DNA of 64,000 bases from Planctomycetaceae bacterium (lineage in GTDB: Bacteria; Planctomycetota; Planctomycetia; Planctomycetales; Planctomycetaceae): NCBI GenBank assembly GCA_014762625.1, contig JABURQ010000044.1, positions 42,844-106,843 on the forward strand, read 5' to 3'. Both the position numbers and the translations under genes were made by a program. Positions 8,801-18,200 of this stretch are shown here, piece by piece (the first letter of the stretch is position 1; the number at the start of each line of letters is the position of its first letter). The notes beneath the pieces are model-generated. The model was not told the origin of the DNA. It made no database searches and worked only from the letters and a program-made list of their open reading frames with translations.

Positions 8801-10390
8801 GACAACGCGGTCTCGTTCTTCAACATAGAAGACAATCAAATTTTTACCAACGCATCCAACGGGATCAATCTACAGCTTCAATCCGATGCCCAAATGAATG
8901 TTGATATCATCAACAATGTGATCGACGGCAATAGCTCCAACGGTATCCTGACGAGCGAAAACGTCAACGCGGCAGAGGATATGCGATTCATATCGGGAAC
9001 TTGGGATTCCAACCTGATCATTAACAACGGTGGAAACGGGATTAATAATAATGCTCTTCTGAATAACCTCGTGGTCTCAGCAAATCTCATAGAACAGAAC
9101 GGTTTGAACGGCATTCTTCATAACAGTGCTGGCACAGCTTTTTACGTCGGCAATCGTGTTTTGAGCAACGGGGTCAATAGCGTGACCGGTGCAAACCACG
9201 GTATCGATATTCAAGGGCAACAGTTCAAACAAGTCGGTCTCCAGAACAATTTGGTGGACAACAACGACGGGGACGGGCTTGAAGTCCGATTCAACGATGC
9301 TGGCATCGACGACGGGTTCTCCCCTGGATTCTTCCTGTTCTCTCTCAACGACGTCTTCTCAAACAACGGCGAACGCGGCATTGATATTCTGAACCAGGGG
9401 GAGGCAGATTCCTTTATCCAATTCGATTCTGCAAGGGTCGTCAACAATCAACTTGAAGGTGTTTATGTAGTAAATACTGCTTCCACTACGCAGGGACAGA
9501 ATGCTGCTGCGGGAGCGGCTCTGGACTCTAACGGTAGCATAGACGCAGATGTTCAACTTAACTTCGCCTTCACAAATGGTACCGTTGAAGGTAACGGAGT
9601 CGGAAGTGGGTTCAACTCAACCGGACTCTTGATTCGAGTCGGAACTTCGGAGATTGCGGCTCAAAATTTTGCAAGCAATACGTTCAGCGGTGTCGTTGCC
9701 AATATCGATAATAACATCATGCAAGGAAACCAAGGGCACGATTTCTACGTTGATGCATTTGTCTCAACGGTTAATCCACCAACGAACCGAGCGAACGTTG
9801 ACCCCTTGGCACGATTGGACCTGAATTTCACCAACAATACTGGTGACTCGATCAATGTTGATGCCTCGAACTTCGCCGTCTTCTATGACAATGCGGATGC
9901 TGGCAAATCGCCTTGGGATATTACTCGCCGCCGAAACGCGACGCGACTGTCCGATGACGACTTCATCTGGTTTGGAGCGGTTAACGATACAATGGCCGAC
10001 TTGGATGACTTCGATGTCGACGACCAGTTCATGCCTGGCTTCTTCAACGGGGCCGATGACAGTTTCAATGGACGTGACCTAACATTTACCAGTGGTCCGA
10101 ATGCAGGTGCAACCCGAACTATTACTGATTCAACAGCAGCTGGAAACTTCACCTTCGGCGTTCCCTGGTTAGCAGTTGCGGGTAATAACAATCAATTCTT
10201 CGTCGATTTCACAGGAACGTTTTACCCCGGATTGGGAGAGAGCACATTCCGTTTCTTTGACGATGGAAACTCGAATAACTTCACCTCCGGACTTGGTGGC
10301 TTTAACACCTTCGGTGATATCCGACCAGGAGCTGCAAATCGTCAAGGTGAAGAAAATTCCGAATGGGACGAGGTGTTCGCTCCTTTCTAA
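5819..10390 (+). CDS. Giant secreted protein: inverse-autotransporter-like barrel plus beta-helix
   Basis: A 1523-residue protein. Residues 1-27 are a Sec signal ending VVRAAEP. About residues 55-300 contain alternating strands rich in aromatic and glycine residues (NYWRQDFYTVDAFLPW, GYAYYLANLDRL, YGISAYAKGYYML), resembling the beta-barrel of inverse autotransporters (type Ve). From about residue 339 a VDPNRATDGNGTFENPYNN motif opens a right-handed beta-helix of about 1000 residues, with dozens of N-rich turns such as NNGNGI and DNNNISNNAGGGL. An EF-hand or dockerin-like calcium loop interrupts it at about 547-570 (DADGMLDPGEDLNMNG). The last 150 residues form another beta domain. A barrel before the passenger would place the helix outside the outer membrane. 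Likely role: surface adhesion or polysaccharide binding. A good terminator follows. Confidence 0.8.
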   Translation: MKTLRPLAAFVITAVSILTGPNVVRAAEPISMSETQSDAQVSGTLPNSRAGLMTLGSLSGLNEVTIGALPSVGFSGNFGDNYWRQDFYTVDAFLPWNLNPGTDYFFGEIGLSITEQGQAAGNLGVGYAYYLANLDRLMRMSSYLTIDGQYEKTRAAWSLRGESLGKYVDVLSGIQIVTTDSDDIVGTGFTGVEGFSGNKYLLQGIQVRETAFHNADIEIGGPLPYLGDYGISAYAKGYYMLNTQNDLDSLGFGFRSEWSITEDVTFNVNYTKDDIFDHSSWFNITMATPDGAPRNFLRPISTRERFSKRVHRTGRIPTKVTETYSSIAATNAKGGGALDFLWVDPNRATDGNGTFENPYNNLESARLANSAATDVILVTPDTTNLDPGENLVLTDTLQLFDNQYLLSTSVDHTIPTGNVGDLFFAGTGGNGALISNESTIPDSVVTLANWNTVSGFIIDGRDENGDIIHNGITGSGISGFDINRNTIQNVVNGTLITHMGSDIGYFNDNIVTGGGNNSTRGFSITHTGGTLALSAQRNNISGFLGEDVDADGMLDPGEDLNMNGQLDFGIGLEIIANGGTINAWDPNVFGQPVPLPPEMLDEKEFGILDNVSNSNGTGMLIQANNGATVNADIQGNQFSNNVNPETGARLESIGGTLNVLAFNENLVTNNIGNGLIFRADDNGGGPGTINIFDMNNNTITGNGFNTMENPEGTNNNGIFMVADNASVINAHTGLMGLGFDGMGLTDNNISNNAGGGLLALVDNGSILRLDFEEGETGNVVNNNGRDGLFFQIENGSLVSANIFNGEFSNNSGFGIGAELLSGSALTANIGSYGAGTGNTVFNNQRAGIGFAAFETSTIFNTNIINNVVQSTNASQIPLDRFGGDGVAILVDESTLVDTVIDLNIIGELDTPALGNIGNGIRIETTGSSASGIQNLVIGNLDGDNNNGNQIGNNAGDGIHIERSVASLIPASLQIVDNKIWNNNSDGIEIISRGSDNAVSFFNIEDNQIFTNASNGINLQLQSDAQMNVDIINNVIDGNSSNGILTSENVNAAEDMRFISGTWDSNLIINNGGNGINNNALLNNLVVSANLIEQNGLNGILHNSAGTAFYVGNRVLSNGVNSVTGANHGIDIQGQQFKQVGLQNNLVDNNDGDGLEVRFNDAGIDDGFSPGFFLFSLNDVFSNNGERGIDILNQGEADSFIQFDSARVVNNQLEGVYVVNTASTTQGQNAAAGAALDSNGSIDADVQLNFAFTNGTVEGNGVGSGFNSTGLLIRVGTSEIAAQNFASNTFSGVVANIDNNIMQGNQGHDFYVDAFVSTVNPPTNRANVDPLARLDLNFTNNTGDSINVDASNFAVFYDNADAGKSPWDITRRRNATRLSDDDFIWFGAVNDTMADLDDFDVDDQFMPGFFNGADDSFNGRDLTFTSGPNAGATRTITDSTAAGNFTFGVPWLAVAGNNNQFFVDFTGTFYPGLGESTFRFFDDGNSNNFTSGLGGFNTFGDIRPGAANRQGEENSEWDEVFAPF

Positions 10391-10421
10391 ACTTCACTTA
10401 ATGACTTGATGAACACTCCAC

Positions 10422-10460
10422 ACTCCCTCGGTTGTTATCACAACCGGGGGAGTTTTTTTA
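10422..10460 (+). terminator. Intrinsic terminator of the beta-helix gene
   Basis: Arms ACTCCCTCGGTTGT and ACAACCGGGGGAGT pair over 14 bp with one wobble and a 4-base loop, followed directly by seven T. Confidence 0.9.
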
Positions 10461-10486
10461 TGCGCACAGTCTGACAGGTCACCACA

Positions 10487-12004
10487 TCACGGAACGACCG
10501 GCTTGAGCCGCTGCTCGGGATTCGCTTTGCTGACCGGATAAACGGCGTGATGATCGTTCATCGCGGTCACCAGCCCCTGCATCAGTTCGCGGAGCTTGGC
10601 CGGTTTCTCCTCGGCCAGATTGGTCGATTCAAAGGGGTCCTCGGCGAGATTGTAGAGCTGATAGGTCATGCCGTCCGATTGCTCCGACGGATAGTAATGA
10701 TAGATCACCTTCCAGTCGCCTTGGCGATAGACGGTGAAGTAATCGCTGCGATGCGGCGAATGCGGATAGTGCATCAGAAATTCTTCCGATCGGCTGGGAT
10801 CCGGTTTGCCGGTCAACAATCGATTCAACTTGTGACCGTCGACGGTGTGAGATTTCGGCACATCGACATCGACGAGTCCCAGAATGGTGGGGAAGAGATC
10901 CATGACAGCGGCCTGCTGCGATTGAATCACATTTTGAGCGACCGGCAGTTTCTGTTGATAGGGATTGTCTTTGTTCGGTTTGGCCCAGGCGGCGATCAGC
11001 GGCACCCGCATCCCCCCTTCGTAATGGGCGCCTTTCTTTCCTCGCAAGGGAGCGGCACAGGCGACTGCATGTTGATGGCCGAGCGGCGCGTCGGAGCCGT
11101 TGTCTCCCAGGAAAAAGACGAGCGTATTTTCGGCAACACCCAGTTCGTCCAGATGATCGAGAATATCCCCCAGCGACTTGTCCATCCCTTCAATCAACGT
11201 GGCGAATGCCTGAGCGTTTTTTGGCTTGCCGGAATCAGTGTAATGGTCGGCGAACCGCGGATCGGAATTGAACGGTGCATGCACCGCGTAATGAGACATG
11301 TAGAGATAGAACGGCTTGTCCGCCTCCACGGTTTCGGTGAGTCGCTTCTTGGCCTCGATCGTCAATGCTTCCGTGAGAAATGTTTCCGTGCCGTGATACT
11401 TTTCCAGATGGGGGACTTTGTTTTTATGATTGGGATTGCCGTAGTTCTTTTCGCCGTAATAGCTGCCCGGGGCGCCGACCGAACGGCCGGCGATGTTGAC
11501 GTCGAAACCGAGATTGAGCGGTTCGGCCCCTTCATGTTCTTCGGGACCGAAGTGCGCTTTCCCGACATGGATGGTTTTGTAGCCGTTCTTGTGGAGAATT
11601 CCCGGCAAAGTCACATCACCGATATTCAAACCGTCCCAATCCCAGTCGGGCGGACCGTACGGTCCTTTGTTGTTCTGCCACGGATTAATCCAGTTGGTGG
11701 CGCGGTGTCGGGCGGCGTTCTGTCCGGTCATGATGGCGATGCGGGTCGGCGAGCAGACGGACATCGCGTAGAAGTTATTGAATCGCGTCCCGATTTTCGC
11801 CAGGCGTTCCATATTCGGCGTGCGGTAATAATCGTTGAGCGGATAGCGTTTCGGCTGGTCGTTCTCGTCAGTCAGAAACGGAACGGAGGTGTCCATGACT
11901 CCCATGTCGTCAACCAGAAAGACGACGATGTTCGGCTTCTCAGCCGCAGAGAGCGAGAAAACTGTGCACAAAAATAATGTGAGTGTGAGGAAGAGACGTA
12001 TCAT
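10487..12004 (-). CDS. Secreted sulfatase (arylsulfatase-like)
   Basis: A 505-residue type I sulfatase that hydrolyses sulfate esters, probably on polysaccharides. Residues 1-20 are a signal peptide. The metal site starts with VDDMG (Asp32, Asp33), and the catalytic motif CSPTR at C84 is the Cys-type signature in which a formylglycine-generating enzyme converts the Cys. HVGKAHFG and the GDNGSDAPLGH region provide further metal or sulfate ligands, and the C-terminal sulfatase domain contains YQLYNLAEDPFE. I chose the ATG at 12004 because GGAGAA lies nine bases upstream and the signal peptide begins there; an upstream in-frame ATG would add 15 residues. It is monocistronic and convergent with the beta-helix gene. 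The substrate cannot be read from the sequence. Confidence 0.92.
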   Translation of the reverse strand: MIRLFLTLTLFLCTVFSLSAAEKPNIVVFLVDDMGVMDTSVPFLTDENDQPKRYPLNDYYRTPNMERLAKIGTRFNNFYAMSVCSPTRIAIMTGQNAARHRATNWINPWQNNKGPYGPPDWDWDGLNIGDVTLPGILHKNGYKTIHVGKAHFGPEEHEGAEPLNLGFDVNIAGRSVGAPGSYYGEKNYGNPNHKNKVPHLEKYHGTETFLTEALTIEAKKRLTETVEADKPFYLYMSHYAVHAPFNSDPRFADHYTDSGKPKNAQAFATLIEGMDKSLGDILDHLDELGVAENTLVFFLGDNGSDAPLGHQHAVACAAPLRGKKGAHYEGGMRVPLIAAWAKPNKDNPYQQKLPVAQNVIQSQQAAVMDLFPTILGLVDVDVPKSHTVDGHKLNRLLTGKPDPSRSEEFLMHYPHSPHRSDYFTVYRQGDWKVIYHYYPSEQSDGMTYQLYNLAEDPFESTNLAEEKPAKLRELMQGLVTAMNDHHAVYPVSKANPEQRLKPVVP

Positions 12005-12161
12005 GATAACTTCTCCGAGCATTACAATGATTGAGATCAGTGACGGCATATTTCGGACGTCAATTCACTCTACCAGAATCGGATCGTGAGTTCGAAAATG
12101 AAATCTGATGAGAAATAGAAAACGACGTACCGTGGTTTGAGTCTTAATGAGAAGGAAGTTC

Positions 12162-12764
12162 ATGCAGGACGATTTTGATTCCCATCCCGCCAGTCATCCT
12201 ACCAAAACAGCACTCAATCCCTGGAAAGTGGCGGGCTGGACCTGCGCGCTCGTGATACTTGGGAGCGTTTTGGCGTGCGTCACGATGGCCGGTCTGAGGA
12301 GTGAAGGATTGACCCACGTCACAGTCACTGCGTTGCCGCAAACGGAAGAGCCCCGCGATCACAAGCTGCCGTTCATCAAGAAAAAAGAAGCCCTTCCTGA
12401 TTACGAACTGGTGGTCAATCTTGTTGACGGATCGCGCCGGTCATTGGGAATGAAGCCCGATCAGTCGGCGAAAGCGGGATTGAATTGGGGACTGAATGAA
12501 CCGATCAGCCTCAAAGAGATTGTCAGTCTCCGCCTAATGGACCAGGATCAATATGTTTCGGACACGGTTGCCGAAATCCAGTTTCAAGATCAGGACCAGA
12601 TTGAATCCGGGTATCGATTTGAATACGAGACTCGACGTTCGATGGGTGTTGGTCTCAAATCGTTTTTTCAGACACCAATCGGGATGGCGATTTCGGCAGG
12701 ATTCACTCTTTCGATCATTATCCTCATCTTGGCAATCTTCTGTGCTGCTGGAGGAGTTCTCTAA
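12162..12764 (+). CDS. Hypothetical membrane protein with two transmembrane segments
   Basis: A 200-residue protein I do not recognise. A hydrophobic segment near residues 22-44 (VAGWTCALVILGSVLACV) and a second at the C-terminus (ISAGFTLSIIILILAIFCAA) flank a soluble region of about 130 residues with beta-type sequence and charged residues (YELVVNLVDGSRRSLGM, EIQFQDQDQIESGYRFEYE). It is probably anchored in the inner membrane with the middle in the periplasm. I chose the ATG at 12162 because GAAGGAAG sits just upstream; an ATG 15 bases earlier is in frame but has no ribosome site. It is convergent with the DUF1501 gene on its right. Confidence 0.65.
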   Translation: MQDDFDSHPASHPTKTALNPWKVAGWTCALVILGSVLACVTMAGLRSEGLTHVTVTALPQTEEPRDHKLPFIKKKEALPDYELVVNLVDGSRRSLGMKPDQSAKAGLNWGLNEPISLKEIVSLRLMDQDQYVSDTVAEIQFQDQDQIESGYRFEYETRRSMGVGLKSFFQTPIGMAISAGFTLSIIILILAIFCAAGGVL

Positions 12765-12812
12765 AATATTGACCTGTTCTCAGGGCGATGACGAGGATTG
12801 ATGCGTGTCCCT

Positions 12813-14249
12813 TCAGGTGAGAATCTCGTCGATGACATAGCCGTGCACATCGGTCAAACGGCGATCGAGCCCATTGTGATACCAGGTCAATCGCTCGTGA
12901 TCGAAGCCTAACAGTTGAAGAACGGTGGCGTAAAAATCCCAGACGGTCGTCGGGTTCACTTCCGCGCGACGTCCGAATTCATCGGTCGCTCCGTAGCTCA
13001 CGCCTCCTTTAACGCCCGCTCCCATCATCCAGCAGGTGAAACCATCCGGATTGTGATCGCGACCGGCGGTTCCCGCCTGATGGGTCGGCATGCGACCGAA
13101 CTCGGTCGTCCAGAGAACGAGGGTGTCTTCCAGGAGCCCCGATTGCTTCAAATCGGAGAGGAGCGCGGCGGTCGGTTGATCGAAGATGGGGCAATGCCGT
13201 TCGTAATCCGATTTGAGCGTTTTATGAGCGTCCCAGTTGAGCAGTCCGTCCACTCCCGACGCCCGAGACGCACAATACAGATTCACGTAACGGACATCCC
13301 GTTCGAGCAGTCGTCGCGCGAGGAGACAATTCCGCGCGTAGGCGGCTTTCAGTTTGTTTTCGTCTTGGGTGCCGTAGGATTGGTGTGTCGAGGCCGATTC
13401 CTGCGAGAGGTCGGAGACCTCGGGAGCCGACATCTGCATCCGTCCGGCGAGTTCGTACGCCGCGATGCGGGCCGAGAGATCGGATTGACCCGGATTCTGT
13501 GCGGCGAAGTTGCGATTGAGCGTTTTCAACAGATCGCGGGACGCCGACTCGGTCTCGCGGGAAATCAGGTCCGGACGTTCGATATTCCGGATCGGCTGAT
13601 GATCGCTCATCATGATCGCCTGATGTTTGGCGGGCAAAAAACCGTTCGACCAGTTCGCTTTTCCGTTGGGGGGTTCGCCGCGGATGTCACTGATCGCCAC
13701 ATAAGTCGGCAGGTTTTCATTGGCGGATCCGAGAGCGTAACTTGTCCAGGCTCCCGCGGCCGGAAAGCCTTCGGTCGGATGCCCTGTATTCATAAACACA
13801 CACCCTGGGCCGTGCGTGTTGGACTTGCTCTGCATGGAGTGAATGAAGGCGATGTCGTCCACATGCTGCGACATATGGGGTAACATGCTGGTCCACATCT
13901 TGCCCGATTCTCCCGCCGGCGCAAACGCCCACGGACTCTGCATAAGGTTGCCGTTCTTTCCCTGGAAGGAGACGAAGTTCTCCTCGCCGGGCAGCGGTTG
14001 GCCGTGATATTTCTCAAGCGACGGCTTGTGTTCCCAGAGATCGAGATGGGAGGCGGCTCCGGGGCAGAAGATTTGCAGGACCCGTTTGGCTTTCGGTGCG
14101 TGATGCGTCAAACCGCGACCCGGTTGCCAATTCGTCGGTTCGCTGGCGAAAGCACCGCCGTTGAGTAAGTGAACCAACCCCACACCGGTGAGACCGGTGG
14201 TGACATTGTTTAGAAATCCGCGTCGGGTGATGTCTTGAAAGGTCATCAT
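12813..14249 (-). CDS. Tat-exported DUF1501 family protein, copy 2
   Basis: A 478-residue DUF1501 protein with a twin-arginine-type start (DITRRGFLNNV followed by GLTGVGLVHLL). Family motifs are FCPGAASHLDLWEHKP, MQSKSNTHGPGCVFMNTG, LNWDAHKT, LWTTEFGRMPTHQ with GTAGRDHNPDGF, and LQLLGFDHERLTW. It is the last gene of a minus-strand cluster that also holds the PSD1 protein with discoidin-like domains, but here a nucleotidyltransferase-like gene sits between the two usual partners. A GAGGTGG ribosome site overlaps the short gap to that gene. The function of the family is unknown. Confidence 0.92.
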   Translation of the reverse strand: MMTFQDITRRGFLNNVTTGLTGVGLVHLLNGGAFASEPTNWQPGRGLTHHAPKAKRVLQIFCPGAASHLDLWEHKPSLEKYHGQPLPGEENFVSFQGKNGNLMQSPWAFAPAGESGKMWTSMLPHMSQHVDDIAFIHSMQSKSNTHGPGCVFMNTGHPTEGFPAAGAWTSYALGSANENLPTYVAISDIRGEPPNGKANWSNGFLPAKHQAIMMSDHQPIRNIERPDLISRETESASRDLLKTLNRNFAAQNPGQSDLSARIAAYELAGRMQMSAPEVSDLSQESASTHQSYGTQDENKLKAAYARNCLLARRLLERDVRYVNLYCASRASGVDGLLNWDAHKTLKSDYERHCPIFDQPTAALLSDLKQSGLLEDTLVLWTTEFGRMPTHQAGTAGRDHNPDGFTCWMMGAGVKGGVSYGATDEFGRRAEVNPTTVWDFYATVLQLLGFDHERLTWYHNGLDRRLTDVHGYVIDEILT

Positions 14250-14265
14250 TCCACCTCAATGAATT

Positions 14266-15144
14266 CTAGTCGTCGTCGAGAAATTCCGATTCCTCGTGCA
14301 TATCGAAACGTTTGGCGACTTCGGGATCGGTCGTGACTAATAAAACCTTCCCATCCCGAATCCCTCTACCGAGATCAACGAATACCCCTGAATCCTTCAT
14401 GTCGGATAAGAGAGCGTCGTCTGATCCTGTCGCTTGAATGAACGATTCCAGCGACTCCACTTCCGCGATTGAATCGAGCGAGAGCGAATCGGGAACCGGC
14501 CAAAACCGGAGATACCGTCGCGGAGTCTCGTTCACACCCAGCCAAAGCTCGTCATATTTGGATCTCACATAGGGATTCAGAACATCCGCATAACCTCGAG
14601 AGAGAGGAACTAACTTGATCAGTTCCTGTACATCGGCCAGATCTTTCATCCGATCCGCCCCCGACATCCCGGACGCCAGTTTGAGTTCAATCAGTGTCTT
14701 CAGATTGACGTAAGAGATGCCGTCTTCAACTTCGGTAACTTCCTGTGGAGCGGGAAAACTGATGGGTTTCTCTTTTCCGTCACCTGGAAACGAACCACTC
14801 GTCAGGAATACAATGCGGACTCCCGATTGCGTATCGCGTAAATTTTTGCTGCGTTCGAAGGGAGGGGTGTAACCGAGGCCAGTCAGCTTTTCGTGAATCG
14901 TTTTCAAGTCTTCTTTATTGACGAGAATATCCACATCTTCGGTAAATCGGCGAAACCCATGCTTCGCGAGCGCCATCCCTCCGACGATAGAATAGGGAAT
15001 CCCTAATTCAGACAAGCGCCCGGCAATGCGACGTAAGGTCTGATGCGTTTCGCTCGTCTCTTCAAAAAAACGATCCCCTTCACTCATGGCCCACCTCGGA
15101 TCCTGATTGAGTCGCGATTCGTAGTTGATAACGACATCAGACAT
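14266..15144 (-). CDS. Nucleotidyltransferase-like protein (MNT/AbiEii-type fold)
   Basis: A 292-residue cytoplasmic protein. The N-terminal half carries a minimal nucleotidyltransferase pattern: VGGMALAKHG at residues 54-63, then EDVDILV with D70 and D72, spaced as in the GG-x(n)-DxD metal site of pol-beta-like transferases. A helical segment (NLKTLIELKLASG then RMKDLADVQELIKL) matches the region after the active site in AbiEii/DUF1814-like relatives. The C-terminal 120 residues are acidic and unrecognised. It starts at an ATG preceded by GGAG and stops 16 bases before the DUF1501 gene. Relatives act as antitoxin, toxin or antibiotic-modifying partners, but no toxin-like neighbour is visible here. 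The nucleotidyltransferase call is inferred from the motif only. Confidence 0.65.
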   Translation of the reverse strand: MSDVVINYESRLNQDPRWAMSEGDRFFEETSETHQTLRRIAGRLSELGIPYSIVGGMALAKHGFRRFTEDVDILVNKEDLKTIHEKLTGLGYTPPFERSKNLRDTQSGVRIVFLTSGSFPGDGKEKPISFPAPQEVTEVEDGISYVNLKTLIELKLASGMSGADRMKDLADVQELIKLVPLSRGYADVLNPYVRSKYDELWLGVNETPRRYLRFWPVPDSLSLDSIAEVESLESFIQATGSDDALLSDMKDSGVFVDLGRGIRDGKVLLVTTDPEVAKRFDMHEESEFLDDD

Positions 15145-15201
15145 ATGATCGATCTCCGGAAGTAACCCGTTTGCCAGAGGTGGTTTCCGTTCGTTTCTCT
15201 A

Positions 15202-18200
15202 TTACTGCACGTAAATCAGTTCGCTGGTATTCAGTAACACGCGGCAGAAGGCTTGCAAGGAATGCTCTTCGATCAGTCCTCGACATTCCTCGAGTTCATC
15301 GTTCTTTGGTTCTCGCCCGTAACAAAGTGCGAACGCCCGCTTGATTTGTTGTTCGAGGTCGTCACCCGCCTCAGAGCGGAGACGTTCCGCCAGTGCGCTC
15401 GCCATATCGATTGTGAAATTGTGATTCAGGAGCGTGAGCGCTTGCAGCGGCGTGGTCGTTTCGGCCCTGTTGGGCGCGGAGAACGCACAATCAGGTTGAT
15501 CGAACTCGGTCATCAGATCGACGACCGACGCGCGGGCATTCTGGTGATAGACGGCCCGGCGATAGGTTTCGGGACCGTGATTGTCGAGAGGCACATAAGT
15601 CGCCACATTGTCCTGCTGGTATTCGTAGAGACGGAAACCGGGGCCGCCCATGCGTTCGTCCAACTTGCCGGCAACCTGTAAGATCGTGTCGCGGATTTCT
15701 TCCGCCGAGAGACGGCGAGGAGGAAAACGCCAGAGCAGGCGAGAGTCGCCGTCGATCCGGGAAGCATCTTCGCGCCAATCGGATGATTGTCGATACGTTT
15801 GGGAAGAGACAATCAGACGATGGAGAGGTTTGAGACGCCAGTCGTTTTCGATCAGATAATTCACGAGGAAATCGAGCAATTCCGGATGCGTGGGTCGTCC
15901 GCCCATGTAGCCGAAGTCGTTCGGCGTCGCCACGATGCCGGTTCCGAAATGATGCTGCCAGACTCGATTGACAAGCACGCGAGCCGTCAGCGGGTTTTCC
16001 GGACTCGCGATCCACTCCGCCAGTTCGAGGCGTCGTTGTGATTCGGAGGCGTCTTTGTTGACTCGATAAGTCGGCCCTCGTTCCTCCAGTATCGACAAGC
16101 TGGCGGGGACGACTGCGTCCCCTTTTTTCTGCGGACTTCCACCCAGAAAAATATGAAACGGCCCCGGAGCGGCTTGATGGGTTCCGAGCCAGGCGGTCTT
16201 CAGCGGAGGCACGGAATTAATTTCATTGGTGACCTGCGCCAGTTCCTGATTGATGCGAGTCAGCTCGGCCGCCTGTTCGGGAGTTGGTTGGGTCGCCCGA
16301 TCGATACGATATTGGCGATGAGCTTTGCTGACCGGTTTTCGATCGCGGCCGTTGGCGACTTCCTGCCACGACTTTCCATCCAGAGAAACTTCGATGCGAT
16401 ACTCGGCGACGAATACGAACTTTCGATGGTCGGGTTTGGATTCTCCCAGTGCGCTCGAGAATGTGACGCGGTCGATCTTCGTCGGCTGGGCCAGTTCAAT
16501 CGTGAGATCGTTTCCGGCGGCCAGAAACCGCTCCCCCGGTTTGCCGTCGATGGCGAGATGCGGCCCATAGGCTCCGGGGAAGTCTTTAATTTCCCGGGCT
16601 CGACCGGTGGCTTTGCCTCCGTTCGCGGCAAGTGCCACATTTGTGGAATCGGAACTCGCCGACCAGACTTCAAATTCGTCGATGCGAAACCCGGACTTCG
16701 CGCCGAAATTGATGTCCTGCGAATCACAGATCAGGCGGACAAACTTCGCCTCCACGGGCTCGAATTCTTCGGTCGTCCCGCGCCGATCGACGGAGGGACG
16801 CGTCCAGTTTTTCTCCAGCGATAATGCTCCCGCCGTTTTACCGCGATGCGAGAGATGACGTTCGTCGACGGGCTTCCGGTCTTCGCCGTTCGTCACTTCA
16901 CGCCAGGACTCTCCATCGATCGATACCTCGATCCGATATTCGAGCGGCAGGCGGTCCTGGTATTGTCCTTCGCGATCGCGTCCCCAGACGACGCGGTTCA
17001 CGTCCGTCAAACGGGGAAGTTCAATCTGAGCCCAGCCGGTCGTTTCGCGGCTGATCCAGCTATGTTGATTCCCGTGTTGACCGTCATTGAGATGTTCGAT
17101 CTGATGAATCGGATATCCGGGCAACAACGACGAAGCGGTCGCCACGCTACCAGCCGAAGCCAGTGCAAGATTCTCGTCACTCTCCGGACCATACACTTCC
17201 AGTTCATCGAGGCACGGCTGGCTTTGATTCGCATGGGTGATCGTGAATCGAACGAACTTCGCCGAGACGGTGGGAAATTCGTCGACATTTCGGCGGACGT
17301 TGACGGCAGGCCGTGACCATTCGTCATTCGATTCCCACAACCGCTGGGCAATTTCTGTTTTGAGCTGTTGTTGCTGGCGGGTTAACTCGACCTTTCGCTC
17401 GTTCAACGGCTTGATTTTCGCGGCGTAGGCCTGTTGTTCCTTGTCCGAAGCCCAGACGCGTGAACCGTGTCGCACGCCGGCAAACGTCGCGTACCAACCA
17501 TAGTAGTCTTCCTGAGTGAGTGGGTCGAATTTATGATCGTGACACCGCGCGCATCCCAGAGTGAGTCCCAGAAAAGCTTCCCCCGACGCCCGGATCATTT
17601 CGTCGATCGTATTCGCTCGAATCTGGGCCGCCGCCACCGGATCCTGATTCCCGACATTGTCGTAAGGGCCGGCGACCAGAAACGCGGAGCCAATTTCGCG
17701 TGCCGGATCATCGGGTGCGATAATGTCTCCGGCGAGATGCTCGCGAATCAGTTGATCGAAGGGCTTGTCTTCATTGAAGGAACGAATGACGTAATCCCGG
17801 AACGGCCAGAGATCGTTGATGATTACGTTTCGTTCGAACCCGTTGCTTTCGCCGAACCGAACCACATCGAGCCAGTGGCGTCCCCAGCGTTCGCCGTAAT
17901 GGGGAGAGGCCAATAAGCGATCGACCAGATTTTCGTAAGCCTGTGGATCGGAATCATTCACAAAGGAATTGATCTCTTCCGGAGTCGGCGGGAGACCAGT
18001 GAGGTCGTAAGTGACTCGGCGGATCAGCGTGCGTCGATCGGCGGGAGCGTTCGGAGTCAGATCCTGATCGCTCAGTTTCTGGAGAATGAAGGCATCGATG
18101 GGGTTGGATTTCCAATGCGGGGGAGAATCGTCGACAACCGGAACGGACACTTGTTCCAACGGCTGTAACGACCACCAGGACTCGTCGGCTTTGGATTTCT

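Noticed and set aside
7000..9800. Repetitive AAC/AAT-rich units resembling a repeat array or CRISPR
   Set aside because: The units are irregular, in frame and encode the N-rich turns of a beta-helix; there are no identical repeats with unique spacers.
10547..11977. Open frame of 476 codons on the plus strand
   Set aside because: It is antisense to the sulfatase gene, has no ribosome site, no family likeness and a composition rich in Arg, Val and Phe typical of a shadow frame.
12915..13883. Open frame of 322 codons on the plus strand
   Set aside because: Antisense to DUF1501 copy 2 and without family motifs.
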